64,000 nt of DNA from Rhynchonema sp. JSB1_4 (taxonomy: Eukaryota > Nematoda > Chromadorea > Monhysterida > Xyalidae). The position numbers and the translations under genes were made by a program. Below the pieces are notes generated by a model. It saw only the letters and a list, made by a program, of their open reading frames with translations. It had not been told where the DNA came from and did not search any database. The DNA is taken from NCBI GenBank assembly GCA_030248065.1, contig JASAMV010002592.1:18124-82123 (forward strand), written 5' to 3'. Positions 23,707 through 34,127 of this stretch are shown piece by piece (the first letter of the stretch is position 1; every line of letters begins with the position of its first letter).

Positions 23707-24408
23707 ATGGATACCGCTATCATCGAGAAATTCATCGGCGACCTTGAACGAAGCCAAATGTACCAGTGGTCGACACACACGCGCGCGTATATAGACATGA
23801 AATTGCAACACGTGGTGAACAACAATGCACAACAACTGCAGCTGACGAACGCCCGTGAGTCGGAGGTTGCCCACCAGAGTGATCATGTCCCCTCTCAAAA
23901 TTTGATCGAAATTCATGTTATTTGCTCCCATTATGAACAAAGATGCGTATTTTTCGTTCGCCCTGGAGGCACGCGACAGTGGCCCTGTCACGTCATAGTC
24001 AAGCCCCCAAGTGGCGTAGCATTCGTACCATGCTTCAGTGACAGTTAACACAAATGGTTTTCATGTGCCTCGAAATTATGCTGCGCGTATTGTCTGTAAA
24101 ATTCTATCAACACAACGAAGGCAACGTGCTTGTCCATGCGATATATCCACTTGCGAAGTATGTGGCGATCATGACCGGAGTATTGCGTGTGACCAAAAAG
24201 AAACTGCAAGTCGAAAACATGAGAACGTGATTCTTTTCCAGTTGCCGACCTGGACGCTGCCATTCGGGAGGTGCAAACGCAGTCGAATCTCGCTGGTCAG
24301 GTGATGATGTCTGTTGAATCCGAATTGGTCGGTATCAAACAAACGCGTCATGCACTGGGCTTCCAATTGTCGGACACCATGAAGATGCGAAACTGTAAGA
24401 AAGACTAG
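23707..24408 (+). CDS. small helical protein, two-exon family member 2 (104 aa)
   Basis: Exon 23707-23854 (ATG start, phase-1 end, donor GTGAGT) plus 24242-24408 (acceptor TTTTCCAG, stop TAG); 315 bases, 104 aa. Exon 1 contains LERSQMYQWSTHTRAYID, which aligns with LEQVQMRQWATNTTAVMD in the third gene: same spacing of LE, QM, QW, T, T, A and D. Exon 2 is an amphipathic helix (LDAAIREVQTQSNLAGQVMM). The intron is in the same phase and place as in the neighbours. Function unknown; probably a partner in a helical bundle with the neighbouring products. Confidence 0.65.
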
Positions 24409-24798
24409 TCGGCAGTATAATGAATTTGCATTTCTTGGTGTTTGAATTGATATTGTTGTCGAGAATGTTAGATGTTACTTGTTTAACCGGCTGTGTTCGT
24501 GATATATAACCCGGGTTCTTCATCTATGAACAGCGTTGTACCACGAAACCCTCTAGTCCGTTGAGTGTTGTTCTTTGTTCTTCCTTGATAAAACCCTTGC
24601 GAAAGACTTGCTATCGGTATCAAATACTTTTTTGAAGGGTCGACGCTGATCCCTACTCGGAGACACCGAGCACACATCGCATTTTCTTGCACACTGTCTC
24701 TACCGTTGAATGTTTCGCTCTCCGGCAGGCGTCCAAACAATACTTATTTGGATTTCCAGGTTTCGAGCCAAGTTCATAGACAGAAATTGGTTGCCCTC

Positions 24799-25356
24799 AT
24801 GGAATCTGTGGAAGAATTGTTGCACCACCTAGAGCAGGTGCAAATGCGTCAGTGGGCAACGAACACCACCGCCGTCATGGACGTGGCCCGCGATGATCTC
24901 AAAATTCTTGAAGCGCAATTGCTCAATCTCAAACAACAATGTGCGTTTGCAACATTTCTTACCACCATGGTTCTAGTCAGTGTAAGGTCTATCATTTCTT
25001 GGGACGATGACTGGACACATATGTACACATTCAAAGTGAGATAACACGTTTGTCTTCCAACATCCCTCTCTTCGAACCGCAACTTCAACACCCCTATTGT
25101 TTTCGGCGGGACGGAAATATCTTGTCAAAAGTTCATATTTTTTTTGCGAAATCGCCATTTTGCTGTTCATGCTGTGCTACCATCAATATATAGAAAGATT
25201 GCAGTTCGTGATTACGACACTGCCGTTTGTGAAATTGTGCAACGGGCGACAGATCGCATCGATACGGCGCGGAACATCCGGTCGGAAATGGTGGCAATGA
25301 ACGATGCCCACAGATCGTTCTTAGAGACGGTCCGCGATCATTCTAACGATAAATAG
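24799..25356 (+). CDS. small helical protein, two-exon family member 3 (97 aa)
   Basis: Exon 24799-24940 (ATG, phase-1 end, donor GTGCGT) plus 25205-25356 (acceptor GATTGCAG, stop TAG 25354-25356); 294 bases, 97 aa. Exon 1 shares the LE-QM-QW-T-T-A-D pattern with the second gene. It continues as DDLKILEAQLLNLKQQ, a clear coiled-coil heptad run. Exon 2 (VCEIVQRATDRIDTARNIRS) is also helical. The acceptor at 25204 was preferred to the ATAG at about 25180 because only it keeps the frame. An alternative start upstream through an exon at about 24706 cannot be excluded. Confidence 0.65.
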
Positions 25357-25802
25357 TTATTTGTCACCCACCGACCATTCAATAACTGTTTCTCAAAACT
25401 AGCGCACTAAATCGTCGAGAATTTTTTAATTTTTTTCCGGCCACACGTTTTACTGCTTTCTTCATACCTAGGTCGATCCTGAATTGAAGCGTCTATTTTC
25501 TTGTTTTTTTGTTCGGTATGTGCACTCACTGCCACATTTGACCGCATGGTTGGAATGGGGACGGTTTTGTTACATCAGAGTTGTGGAGAATAAAACTGTT
25601 GATCAAATTCTGGATCGTGGTTGACAATGTGTTACCGGGGCGGTAAACATCGACCGTGTGAATACTGTCTGAACCGACTTATCCCCATTGATTTAATGAG
25701 TCCTACATAGGCACAAATACATAAACATTTTGTTTCAAAGGCACCCACTCCAACACTTGCTCGCTCATTTGTTGCCGCGCGAATTCCACGCCGCCATTTG
25801 TC

Positions 25803-26306
25803 ATGTCTCTCGGAGCCGATGCCGCCATCTGGACGTACCAGCAGCCACCCACCACTGCAGACGGACAATACGTACAGGTGCCCGTTGACAGCTTCCACGA
25901 CACACTCACTTTCGCACTGGGCGCACACAAACGCGGTTAGCAAAACCGTTTGTTCATCACGTCGCTTGCTTCTCATTACAGCGGACTGTTTATGAACTAG
26001 CGTCCACCCGTTGCTAACTAGTCCACACATTGAAAAAGTGCGTCGCAACCAAGCCTGCGTGCGATAAATTTGTTTACACGGTGATTGAAACTCGAAAAAA
26101 CTTACGATTGCATAACAGCATTTACACTTCACATTGACACCTGAAACAGACCCTGACACTTTTCAGTCGAGTCATCCGAAGCGAAACTTCAGCTGATACT
26201 GCAAGAATTGAAACAAGTCGACGACACGTTGTTCAGACAGGAGCAACGTGCCATGGCCATCTATCGCAGCATTGAAACGAAAATTGCACAACTTAAGGCC
26301 GACTAA
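25803..26306 (+). CDS. small helical protein, two-exon family member 4 (90 aa)
   Basis: Exon 25803-25935 (ATG, phase-1 end, donor GTTAGC) plus 26167-26306 (acceptor TTTTCAG, stop TAA); 273 bases, 90 aa. Exon 1 is not helical: it reads WTYQQPPTTADGQYVQVPVD and lacks the QW motif, so it is either diverged or unrelated. Exon 2 is a clear coiled coil (ESSEAKLQLILQELKQVDDT; IYRSIETKIAQLKAD). Position, size, intron number and intron phase match the three preceding genes. Confidence 0.6.
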
Positions 26307-26800
26307 TGTTATGTTTTCCTCATAAAATCACCGCGTATTGCCACCCTTATACATTACAGGCCGATTATCACTGTTACTACTTTTCGTCTCATACATAAAT
26401 AGACCCGGTTACGACAGTTGTTATTAGGTTGATGAGTGGTAATCATTGTTGACGTGCCTTTCTTTTTAGTGACCACGTTGTCTGTCAGTCAAAACGTACG
26501 CGAATAAAAAAGGCTATTGTTTGTATTATCAAGCAACGTGGAAAAACACAAAGGCTTCACATATTCCTACGCAACACCTTTCGGAAATAACGAAAATGTT
26601 CATCACACCAAAAGACACGCTAAAAAAATTGGCACGTTGGTATCAGTATGGTCACACATATCATCAAACTGCTGATTCGAAGCTACTTGAAAATGCAAAA
26701 CGGATGCCAATGCAAAACTCTAACACATGAGCACGTTCCTGTATCCATGTATAACAGTAGCCGGGTGGCGAACAAAGTGCGGCACGGAAAATAAAAAACA
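26307..26800. other. convergent spacer
   Basis: Between the plus-strand stop at 26306 and the minus-strand stop at 26801. It must hold two 3' ends. AATAAA-like motifs are seen at about 26504 and 26790. An open frame at 26521-26730 has no ATG and looks chance. Confidence 0.45.
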
Positions 26801-29800
26801 CTAAGTCAAAATTGGTTCGTCAATTTGCGGATCGACGACCCCGGTTGCCGTCGGCATGTCCATCAGATGAGGCGCACACTTCCATTTGACTCGCTTTCTC
26901 TTCTGCTGGTTACCCTTCGCCAGTCCGGCCTCGATTTCCCGTTTTCTTTTCGCGGTCACGGTCGTTCTCTTGGTCTTTGGTTCACCAACCGGGTGTTTGC
27001 GCGGACGCCCCCTCGGTCGCCGCGTGGACGCGGTGGTCTCTGATGTGTTGTAGAGAGGTGTGATTTCTCCCACATAAACGATGCATCAGTCACTGATTTT
27101 GAATACTCATCCTTCGCAGGCTCCGAAAAACGCCCTTTTTAAATATGGATTTCACGACTTTCTCACAAATCATTTTGCGTAATTCTGGACAAATACAGAC
27201 AGGGCTTCATAGTTCAATACCGCGGAGAAGAATCGTTTTATCTGTATTCCCACATCGAGAATGGTCGCCCGAACCAACCGCGTTGTCCATGATCACTGCA
27301 CTGCGCACGTGGCGTATCAGCAGGTGTGGATCTATTGTCGGACACAATACTCATCGTCACCTGCAATTTAAAAATGATGGTTGTATGAGTCACGTCATGA
27401 TAAAATTTAGGCGCGTCCCATTACACACACCCCATGTCACAAACGCCGCAATACCACAGACAATTTCCGATGTAATACTAATTCACAACACCCAAGGAGG
27501 TACACAGACACCACAGAGCTGTAAACCGCACCTCATTCGGTCGGCCGATGGGCCGTTGCTCGATCAAAGTGTCGTTTAGACCACGGAATGTCCCGTCTGT
27601 TTCACGCACATAGCGCCGATTAGCGAATTGCGTCGTTGTGTTCGTGACGCCACGTGCAATTAGTTTCATTTCATCGGGCGTCACCGTGATCGGTTCCTGA
27701 TCCTTGAAAGCGAAAAGCTGCCCATCGGAGGTCATTCCGGCTTCGTCACCACGCCGTCCCAATATGCGCGCACCGGATTCCATCACAGCCACGTCTGCAA
27801 CATTTTTACATCAATTCACCTGTCAATATATTGAAATATAATTAACATATTGTTAAAGGACAGCAGCGGGACACGCATTTTGTGCCGAATCGCAATCACC
27901 CAGTTAGCAATACAGCACATCGTGTCGCAAAAACGTTTAGTTGCCAATGGGTTACGCGTCCGGAACGTAATTGCCACCGGGCCTTTGCATTCCCCCAGGG
28001 TGCCTCAACACTACTGCACAACAGTAAGTCTGGTTACACGAATAGACACGTTCTCATCTTCGACGTGTATAAAAAACGCAGCAGTCGTGATCCATCCACA
28101 GACTTGAAATATTTTTGATCGCTGATACAAATAATAGGACTGCATACAAAGCGCCTAAGAGATATCCGTTCTGCTTTTACGAACCAGCGCTTCCGCTTGT
28201 GCCCATCGCCGTTACACCGGCCTCAAACGGTCGACAGTGCCGTCCTGTTCTGAATTGATAATCGTTGTAGTCACGGATCACGTCGGCCAGGGTTTCCTCT
28301 TCCAGTTCTTCGACACCGACAGTTTGTTTACGTTTGCCACGTTTCGGTGCTTTGCCTGCGTGAGTATCATTTCGTTAACCTCATGTAATGATAATAGTCA
28401 TAACTGCATGTTCCATGAGAGACCACCTGCCGTATCAGCACGCCAGCACCTCTGTCACACGTGACCCCTTTCTACATTGTAATGAAAGTCAAACGTGTTG
28501 CCGATAGCGGTCTCCGTGCGCGGTCTCAGCCTCGGATCAAGAAAAGGGAAGGGAAAGGAAGAAGCGAGAAAGAAAGAGAAGCGAGAAAGAAAGAGAGGAA
28601 AGAAAAGAGGAAAGGAAGAAGCGAGAAAGAAAGAGGAGAAAAAAAAGAGAAAGAAGGGAAAAACAGAATGAGGAAAACAAAACAAAAGAAACAAAGAGAA
28701 AAAGGAAACATAGGTAAAAGCAAGAGAGAAAAGCAAACATAGAGAGAATGAACGAGGCTGGTTAAGAAAACCAGTGGGCAGACTGACCATTTCAGTGGCA
28801 GGGGTTACGTCAGACTCTCACTCTCTTTCCAGCCCAGAACACACGTGGTTAGTCCAGACTTTAACTCTGACCTCAACTCAGAAGGCGGATCGGAGGGGGG
28901 GTCAGACCAGGGTTACTTCAGACTCGCACTCTCTTTCCAACTCAGAACACACGTGGTTAGTCCAGACTTTAACTCTGACGTCAACTCAGAAGGCGGACCG
29001 GAGGGGGGCTCATAACTCTGACGTAAACTCAGAAGGCGGACCGGAGGGGGGCTCAGACCAGACTTCGAGCCAGAACTCAAACGAGAAAACGACTGGGAAG
29101 GGGGGGAGGGTCCACACCTTAATTCAGACCTTAACTCAGAGGAGTACTGAACACAGTTTCAACAGCGGAGAACACCCATCGATCAGCATCGCTGCGTTGC
29201 AACATAGAGTCACCCAACCAAAATGGCAACAAATCTCAAATAAATCCCGGCGGAAACAGTCAACGTACTGTGTCGCTTGGACTTCTTGCCGCCCTTGAAG
29301 CTGGTGCCAAAGTATTGGACCTTGCGCTCGGCTCTTGCCTTCAATCGATTGTAACATTGCGCGTGCACGTATCGGAAAAACCCATAGTAATCGCGCGACG
29401 AGCGCGTGCGAGCCATGATGTAGAAGATGATGTGTCGGCAGATACCGTCGCCTGGAATCAAATAAACCGATCGGTCGCCTGCCGTTAGCTTACGATGCTC
29501 AAATAGGAAACATGTGCCGGAGAGTTAACTGTTACGCCACCTCGAAACAGTGGTACCATAATCTCCTTTGCCGAATTATGAGACCATGGAAACCGCTTGA
29601 CACACAGCCACCAACCCAAGGACGTCAATTGCAAAAAAACCGTTCGTGATATTGCAAAGGTGCCAAGGGACAAACGAAAATGATAAAGACTGCAAACAAC
29701 GCCGGACGATGAAAAGTTGACGGTGTGTGTTTCACTCCCGCCCCTATCACAGAACCTCTAACGGCGAATTCGCGGCAGTGTCCACCGTAATCCGTGTTGC

Positions 29801-29936
29801 CGAATTCGCAGTGCACATGGAAGCGTCCCAATATGTGAGAGTATCGCTCGGTTATGTGTCCATATTTCACGGTTTGATCGTCGTTATCGACGGGCTGAAT
29901 GAAAATCTGAGACTCGATCCGAAATTTCGGAAACAT
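26801..29936 (-). CDS. AT-hook protein, multi-exon
   Basis: Minus-strand exons 29936?-29756, 29451-29269, 28355-28218, 28003-27875, 27794-27532, 27360-27279, 27039-26801; all junctions from 29756 onward agree in phase (1,1,1,1,0,1). The last exon has an AT-hook core, RRPRGRPRKH, followed by basic runs (KPKTKR-like, AKRKREIE, QQKRKRVKWK), so the protein should bind AT-rich DNA in the nucleus. Upstream parts are ordered: a strand-rich segment (FIQPVDNDDQTVKYGHI), a basic segment (KGGKKSKRHSKAPKRGKRKQ) leading into EELEEETLADVIRDYNDY, and a cysteine-containing helix (FCDTMCCIANWVIAIRHKM). I do not recognise the whole. The exon at 29936 may begin further upstream and may connect with the exons at 31169-31998. 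Intron 29268-28356 holds a purine tract and a minisatellite. Confidence 0.6.
28536..29060. repeat. purine tract followed by a minisatellite, inside an intron
   Basis: About 28536-28745 is almost pure A/G on the plus strand (AGAAAGAAAGAGAAGCGAGA type units). At 28800-29057 a unit of about 109 bases (starting GGTTAC, containing CACACGTGGTTAGTCCAGAC) occurs twice, and a shorter unit (TAACTCTGACGTCAACTCAG through GGAGGGGGGCTCA) follows twice more. The open frames here are repeat translations, not genes. Confidence 0.8.
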
Positions 29937-30686
29937 GAGGGACAAACGGTGTGCGATTGCGCACCCATGTATGCATCGCAATAAACACCGAACGACCCGC
30001 ACACTGGCGGTGGTGTACACGCCCCAGCTGATGTTACAGTGCGACTACATGTGTAGCACACACCCCAACTCTGACATCACGCGCTGGTCACAGCTTGCGG
30101 ATCATTTGACAAATGGGACGTGGTCCTATTTGCCGTCACGCGGTTGATGGCATGAATTTTTTTGATGGCGTTGTCGTCCCGGCCACGCCTCAACACCGGA
30201 TAGCCAGGCCGGAGCGAAAAAACGGTGGCTGACCGGATCAAAAAAACAGTAAGCACTCACGAAGTGGAAACTGAAATGCCCCTAGAAAATTTAGCGTCAC
30301 AGCCGGTCGTTTGCGACGTGTTTGAAGAGAGTGTCTCCAAGCCCTTTGAGCCATAGAAAATATACCAGATGTACAATGGCGCCCAAAAGGTGTTACAACT
30401 TTCTTCGGTTGTAGTAAACGTGCCTGACTGCTGCACACAATACAACAGAGGGAAGTTCGCCTGGCATGGATATATAGCACAGTGTAGGCGCAAGAGATGG
30501 AACCACCGCCCCACATATCGACGCCACCTAAATTTCGCTCAACTGCACCGTGTACAAGAGTCAGGGATGTTTCTTACAGCACAACATATTTCTAAACCTT
30601 TGCGTCCGCACAGAACGGCTGGGTACGACTGCCACGGGCACATAGAAAATATTTCGCCTCACGAATGCATGAAAAAATAAAAGCAC

Positions 30687-31160
30687 CACCCGGGTTATAC
30701 TTGCGTATTTTTCCGCAAAATATATTTTTGGAAAAAGGACCGGTTTTTTTTCGGAAAAAAGCGGTTTTTTTTCAAAATGATTTCCCAGTAATTAAGGATG
30801 CCCATGATCCAAAAACGCCTATCCAGGAGAAATTTCCGTCGAGAAATGGCCGGAAACAGGCCAAGAATGCACTTGGAGATTAAAAAGTGCTCATTTTGAA
30901 CTGTTTAGTACCGATTTACATGGGTTTTGACATCCCATCGCAACCATGGGAAATATCTCGGAAATTTTTGGAAAAAAAGCGGTTTTTTTTCCAGAAGTAG
31001 TCACCTAAAAAAAATTCCCGGAAAAATAAAAACGCGTCTTTCGGGAGAAAAATTTTCTGAAAAAAATACAAACGCATTTTTCACGGCCTCTAATAACCGG
31101 TTTTCTTCGGTTTTTTTTTCGAAAAAAACGTTTTTTCGGGCTCGCAAGTATAACCCATGT
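30687..31160. mobile_element. short inverted-repeat element (MITE-like)
   Basis: Left end GGGTTATACTTGCG and right end CGCAAGTATAACCC form a 14-base perfect inverted repeat about 470 bases apart. The interior is full of A and T runs with repeated CGGTTTTTTTT words. No ORF. No clear target-site duplication is visible next to the ends. It sits just downstream of the exon ending at 31169. Confidence 0.7.
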
Positions 31161-31168
31161 AACGAAAC

Positions 31169-31998
31169 CAGAAGTATGACGCACATCGACAAGTTCTGCG
31201 TGGTAGACCAATTCGCCACGCCTGTCTGATCGAATTTGCTTCATACGCCATCGGCTCTCCACTCGGCGTGCATTCGAAACCTGCTCGTTCCACCTCACCA
31301 TTTTGATGCCTCGCGGCGGAATGATCAGATCGTCAACTGAACCGCGGTAAGAACTATCTGATCTCGAAATGTGATATACAACATCGAATAGTCAAGGTAA
31401 TCCAAGTGGGTAGTCATAATTTCTAATTTCGTATGCGAGAGGCTCCGTGTCTAAAGTACCCGACCAAGCGAGTATCAGGACGAACCGGGCAATCCCATGA
31501 AATTCAAACATTCGTTGACCGTGGCGGTATCGCGACATGATCCGGCGACCAGCAAGTTCGCCTCATAGAGTCGGCGTTTTGAGGCCGGTGTCAGCTCCCA
31601 TTGACCTACACGGAATGAATGACGAATTTCGCGCACGGAGCATTAAAATCACACAAAAGAATTCGACCATGAATACGTACCCCTGTCCATCGTCACCGCC
31701 TGTTGCAGATAGCGATGGCACTGCATCAAATAACTTGTTATTTGATACATCATTTCACCAACTCCTCTGCTGGGACCGATCATCTTCTTCATCCTGGAAG
31801 TCGTTTGTCATATCCGCCACATTAATGCCCATACGGGAGCACTCCCACACAGAGTAACGTTTTCAAATAGTCACCTACTGTGCGTTGAGAGACTCGACAA
31901 ACTGTGTCATCGCGATTGGTGCAAGCTGACGACCTTGTCGCAGATCGGTGTCAACGATTTCAGCAGTGTAATGTTGCATCAGACGAGATTCGACACAT
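31169..31998 (-). CDS. three linked exons of an uncharacterised gene
   Basis: Minus-strand exons 31998-31879, 31793-31681 and 31336-31169 join in phase (2, then 1). The first reads VESRLMQHYTAEIVDTDLRQ then GRQLAPIAMTQFVESLNA. The second is helical (GEMMYQITSYLMQCHRYLQQ). The third is VDDLIIPPRGIKMVRWNEQ followed by a basic segment and GELVYHAELVDVRHTS. The last donor is phase 1, so the gene continues to lower coordinates across the element at 30687-31160, possibly into the AT-hook gene on the same strand. No family recognised. Confidence 0.5.
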
Positions 31999-32281
31999 CT
32001 GCATGTAAACGTATTTACAAATAAAACGGGCAGCACAACCGGCCAGCTGTAAGGAAACCGAATACCGGTCAACCGTCACTCGCCCCCGTGCCTAAAGGCT
32101 CCCCGCCACATATATTCGACCAAAACCAAACTCAATCAAACTCGATACGGTGCCCGAATTTCGTTCAAAGCACCCACCGCTATTAAAATTTCTCCCCGTG
32201 CCAACTCCCTGTCCCAACCCAAACGGCTGGAACGTAAAAATTTTTGAGCCCACCACCGCCACGCCGAAGTAGGGTAGCGAT

Positions 32282-33590
32282 CCATCTCGCATGTTCTTAA
32301 AGGGCTCGGGACATAACCGAAGGAAGAGTAGCAGCTGATATTGTTACATACCGTTGGAAAGCATTCCGACGGCTTATGCCACGCACAAATTTTAAGCACC
32401 ATGGGGATTCACTATCTGTTGGTAGAGTAACTTTTCGTTCCAGAAAAAAGTGAATTTTTACACAAATTGGAACGACCGGTGTAGAAACCCCAAATGAGTT
32501 GAAGGTCTAGTAACACATGGATAGGATTACAACAGCCTCTGAATAGCTTACCATCACAATTTCAGTGGCTCAAAGCATTGCTTCAAACGGTGATGGTGTG
32601 AAACGTTCCAAAAATGGGCCTTATTCACAGAGAACAAATGTTTGTCCCTAAATTTTGAAACCACGCTTAGCACTGCGGAAGTAAGAATGCAATGGGTGCT
32701 CTTTTGACGATCCTGGAATAAACCGCCACGCCACCATGTGCGATTTCGGAATTTTGACCGTTTCTTGTTCACAGTAAGAGGTAGTATGGACATCTTAAAT
32801 GTCGTTCGATAGCTATTTCGAGGCTACATCGTTTGGTGTTAGCAAATGTGCAATAATCTTTAACGGTAACGACTTATATCCAAATATCTTAATCAGGCTG
32901 GCATGGCTGCAGCAGCCGGACCATGGGATTTGAAGTCTTGAAATATGTCTAGATTGTTCGACCGTGCGTTTATTTATCTTTCTTGTTTCCAATGCAATGC
33001 AATAGGTGGCTTATTTACATCTCATTTCCGTCAATGAATGCAACTATGCAGTTTAGTGGTAACGTTTAGGTCTTTTTCGGCCTGTCACGCCGCTATCTAA
33101 GTGCTTCCAAATTTAGAAACCATATTTTCTTGTACGTTCGAAAATGTCCTACTTTCTATTGCATTTTCATTTCTACTGCACAAAGCGCGGCCTCAAAATT
33201 TAGAGACAAACCTGTGTTGTCGAAAAACAAGGCCGATTTTCGGAACGTTTCGCACCCCCGCGGTTTGAAGCAATGCTTTGAGCGACTGATGTTCTCTTGA
33301 TAAGTTATCCAGAAGCTGTTGCAATCCTATCCACGTGTCACTAGACGTTCAACTCGTTTGGGGTTTCTGCACCGTTCGTTTCAAGTTATGAAAAAATTCA
33401 GTTTTTTCTGGAACGAGAAGTCGCTCTACCAATAGATAGCGAATCTCCAAGAAGCTTAACATTTGTGCGTGACATATAGTGTCACAGTGCTCTCCAACGA
33501 TGTGTAACACCGCGCTCTGCTGCCCTCCCTTCGGTTGTGTCCCGAACCCTTTAATGTGCTGTCTAATCACAAGTCTTTCACATGAGCATT
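32282..33590. mobile_element. fold-back element with long diverged inverted arms
   Basis: The arm at about 32282-32740 is the reverse complement of about 33130-33580: for example GCTCAAAGCATTGCTTCAAA at about 32570 pairs with the inverted TTTGAAGCAATGCTTTGAGC at about 33265, and words from GGGACATAACCGAAGG pair with CCTTCGGTTGTGTCCC. The centre is a short AT-rich loop. No transposase ORF. Arms differ at many sites, so the insertion is old. Confidence 0.75.
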
Positions 33591-33743
33591 CGCCCCAACT
33601 CGAAATTACAGTCACTCGTTTCACACAACCACAGCCCTCGTTGGATTGCCGAAAAAACCGAGCTAGTTCTTAAAAAAAAAATTTTCGTTGTATTTTTCGG
33701 GCCACAAAGGCAACACACGGAGCTTTAGTAAAAATAGGCAACA

Positions 33744-34127
33744 ATGCCCACCCATCACGCCGTTCACGCAACCAAAATCCAAGATCCCATCGCTGATAAG
33801 CTTCGACAAAAGTTTACGCAACTGTTGCGAGGCTCAAATTATTGGCTTTCAACTGCACTGGTTCATGTGCATGCTTGGACATACGAACAAGAAAATGAAA
33901 CGCCGATGATCGAACAACACATTAAGAACGTGCGAAACAGATCGGTATTCCACCTTGATAATGCGATGGCAGTGGAAAATTTTTTTACGTTTCGGCTCCT
34001 CGCCCCGGACAGGGAGCTCACCCAGGAAACCAATTTTCTTCGCCGTGCCCGGTTATGTCCCGGGCCGTCTAAAAGAATATCGGCCATGAGTGCACAGTAT
34101 GAAGTAATGAACTGTCAACTGGGCTGA
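33744..34127 (+). CDS. hypothetical 127-aa ORF
   Basis: An intact ATG-to-TGA frame starting MPTHHAVHATKIQDPIADKL, then a helical region (LRQKFTQLLRGSNYWLSTAL) and a basic C-terminal half. It ends antiparallel to the last exon of the MULE gene (34329-34115). A GTGCGA donor at 33930 would shorten the coding part to 62 codons. It could be a real small gene or chance; no family. Confidence 0.3.
   Translation: MPTHHAVHATKIQDPIADKLRQKFTQLLRGSNYWLSTALVHVHAWTYEQENETPMIEQHIKNVRNRSVFHLDNAMAVENFFTFRLLAPDRELTQETNFLRRARLCPGPSKRISAMSAQYEVMNCQLG

Noticed and set aside
28455..28790. Long Phe/Leu/Ser-rich and Lys/Glu/Arg-rich ORFs
   Set aside because: They translate the purine/pyrimidine tract on either strand; low-complexity artefact.
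28774..29298. 174-codon plus-strand frame with repeated peptide units
   Set aside because: It runs through a minisatellite; the repeats are DNA repeats and the frame lies in an intron of the minus-strand AT-hook gene.
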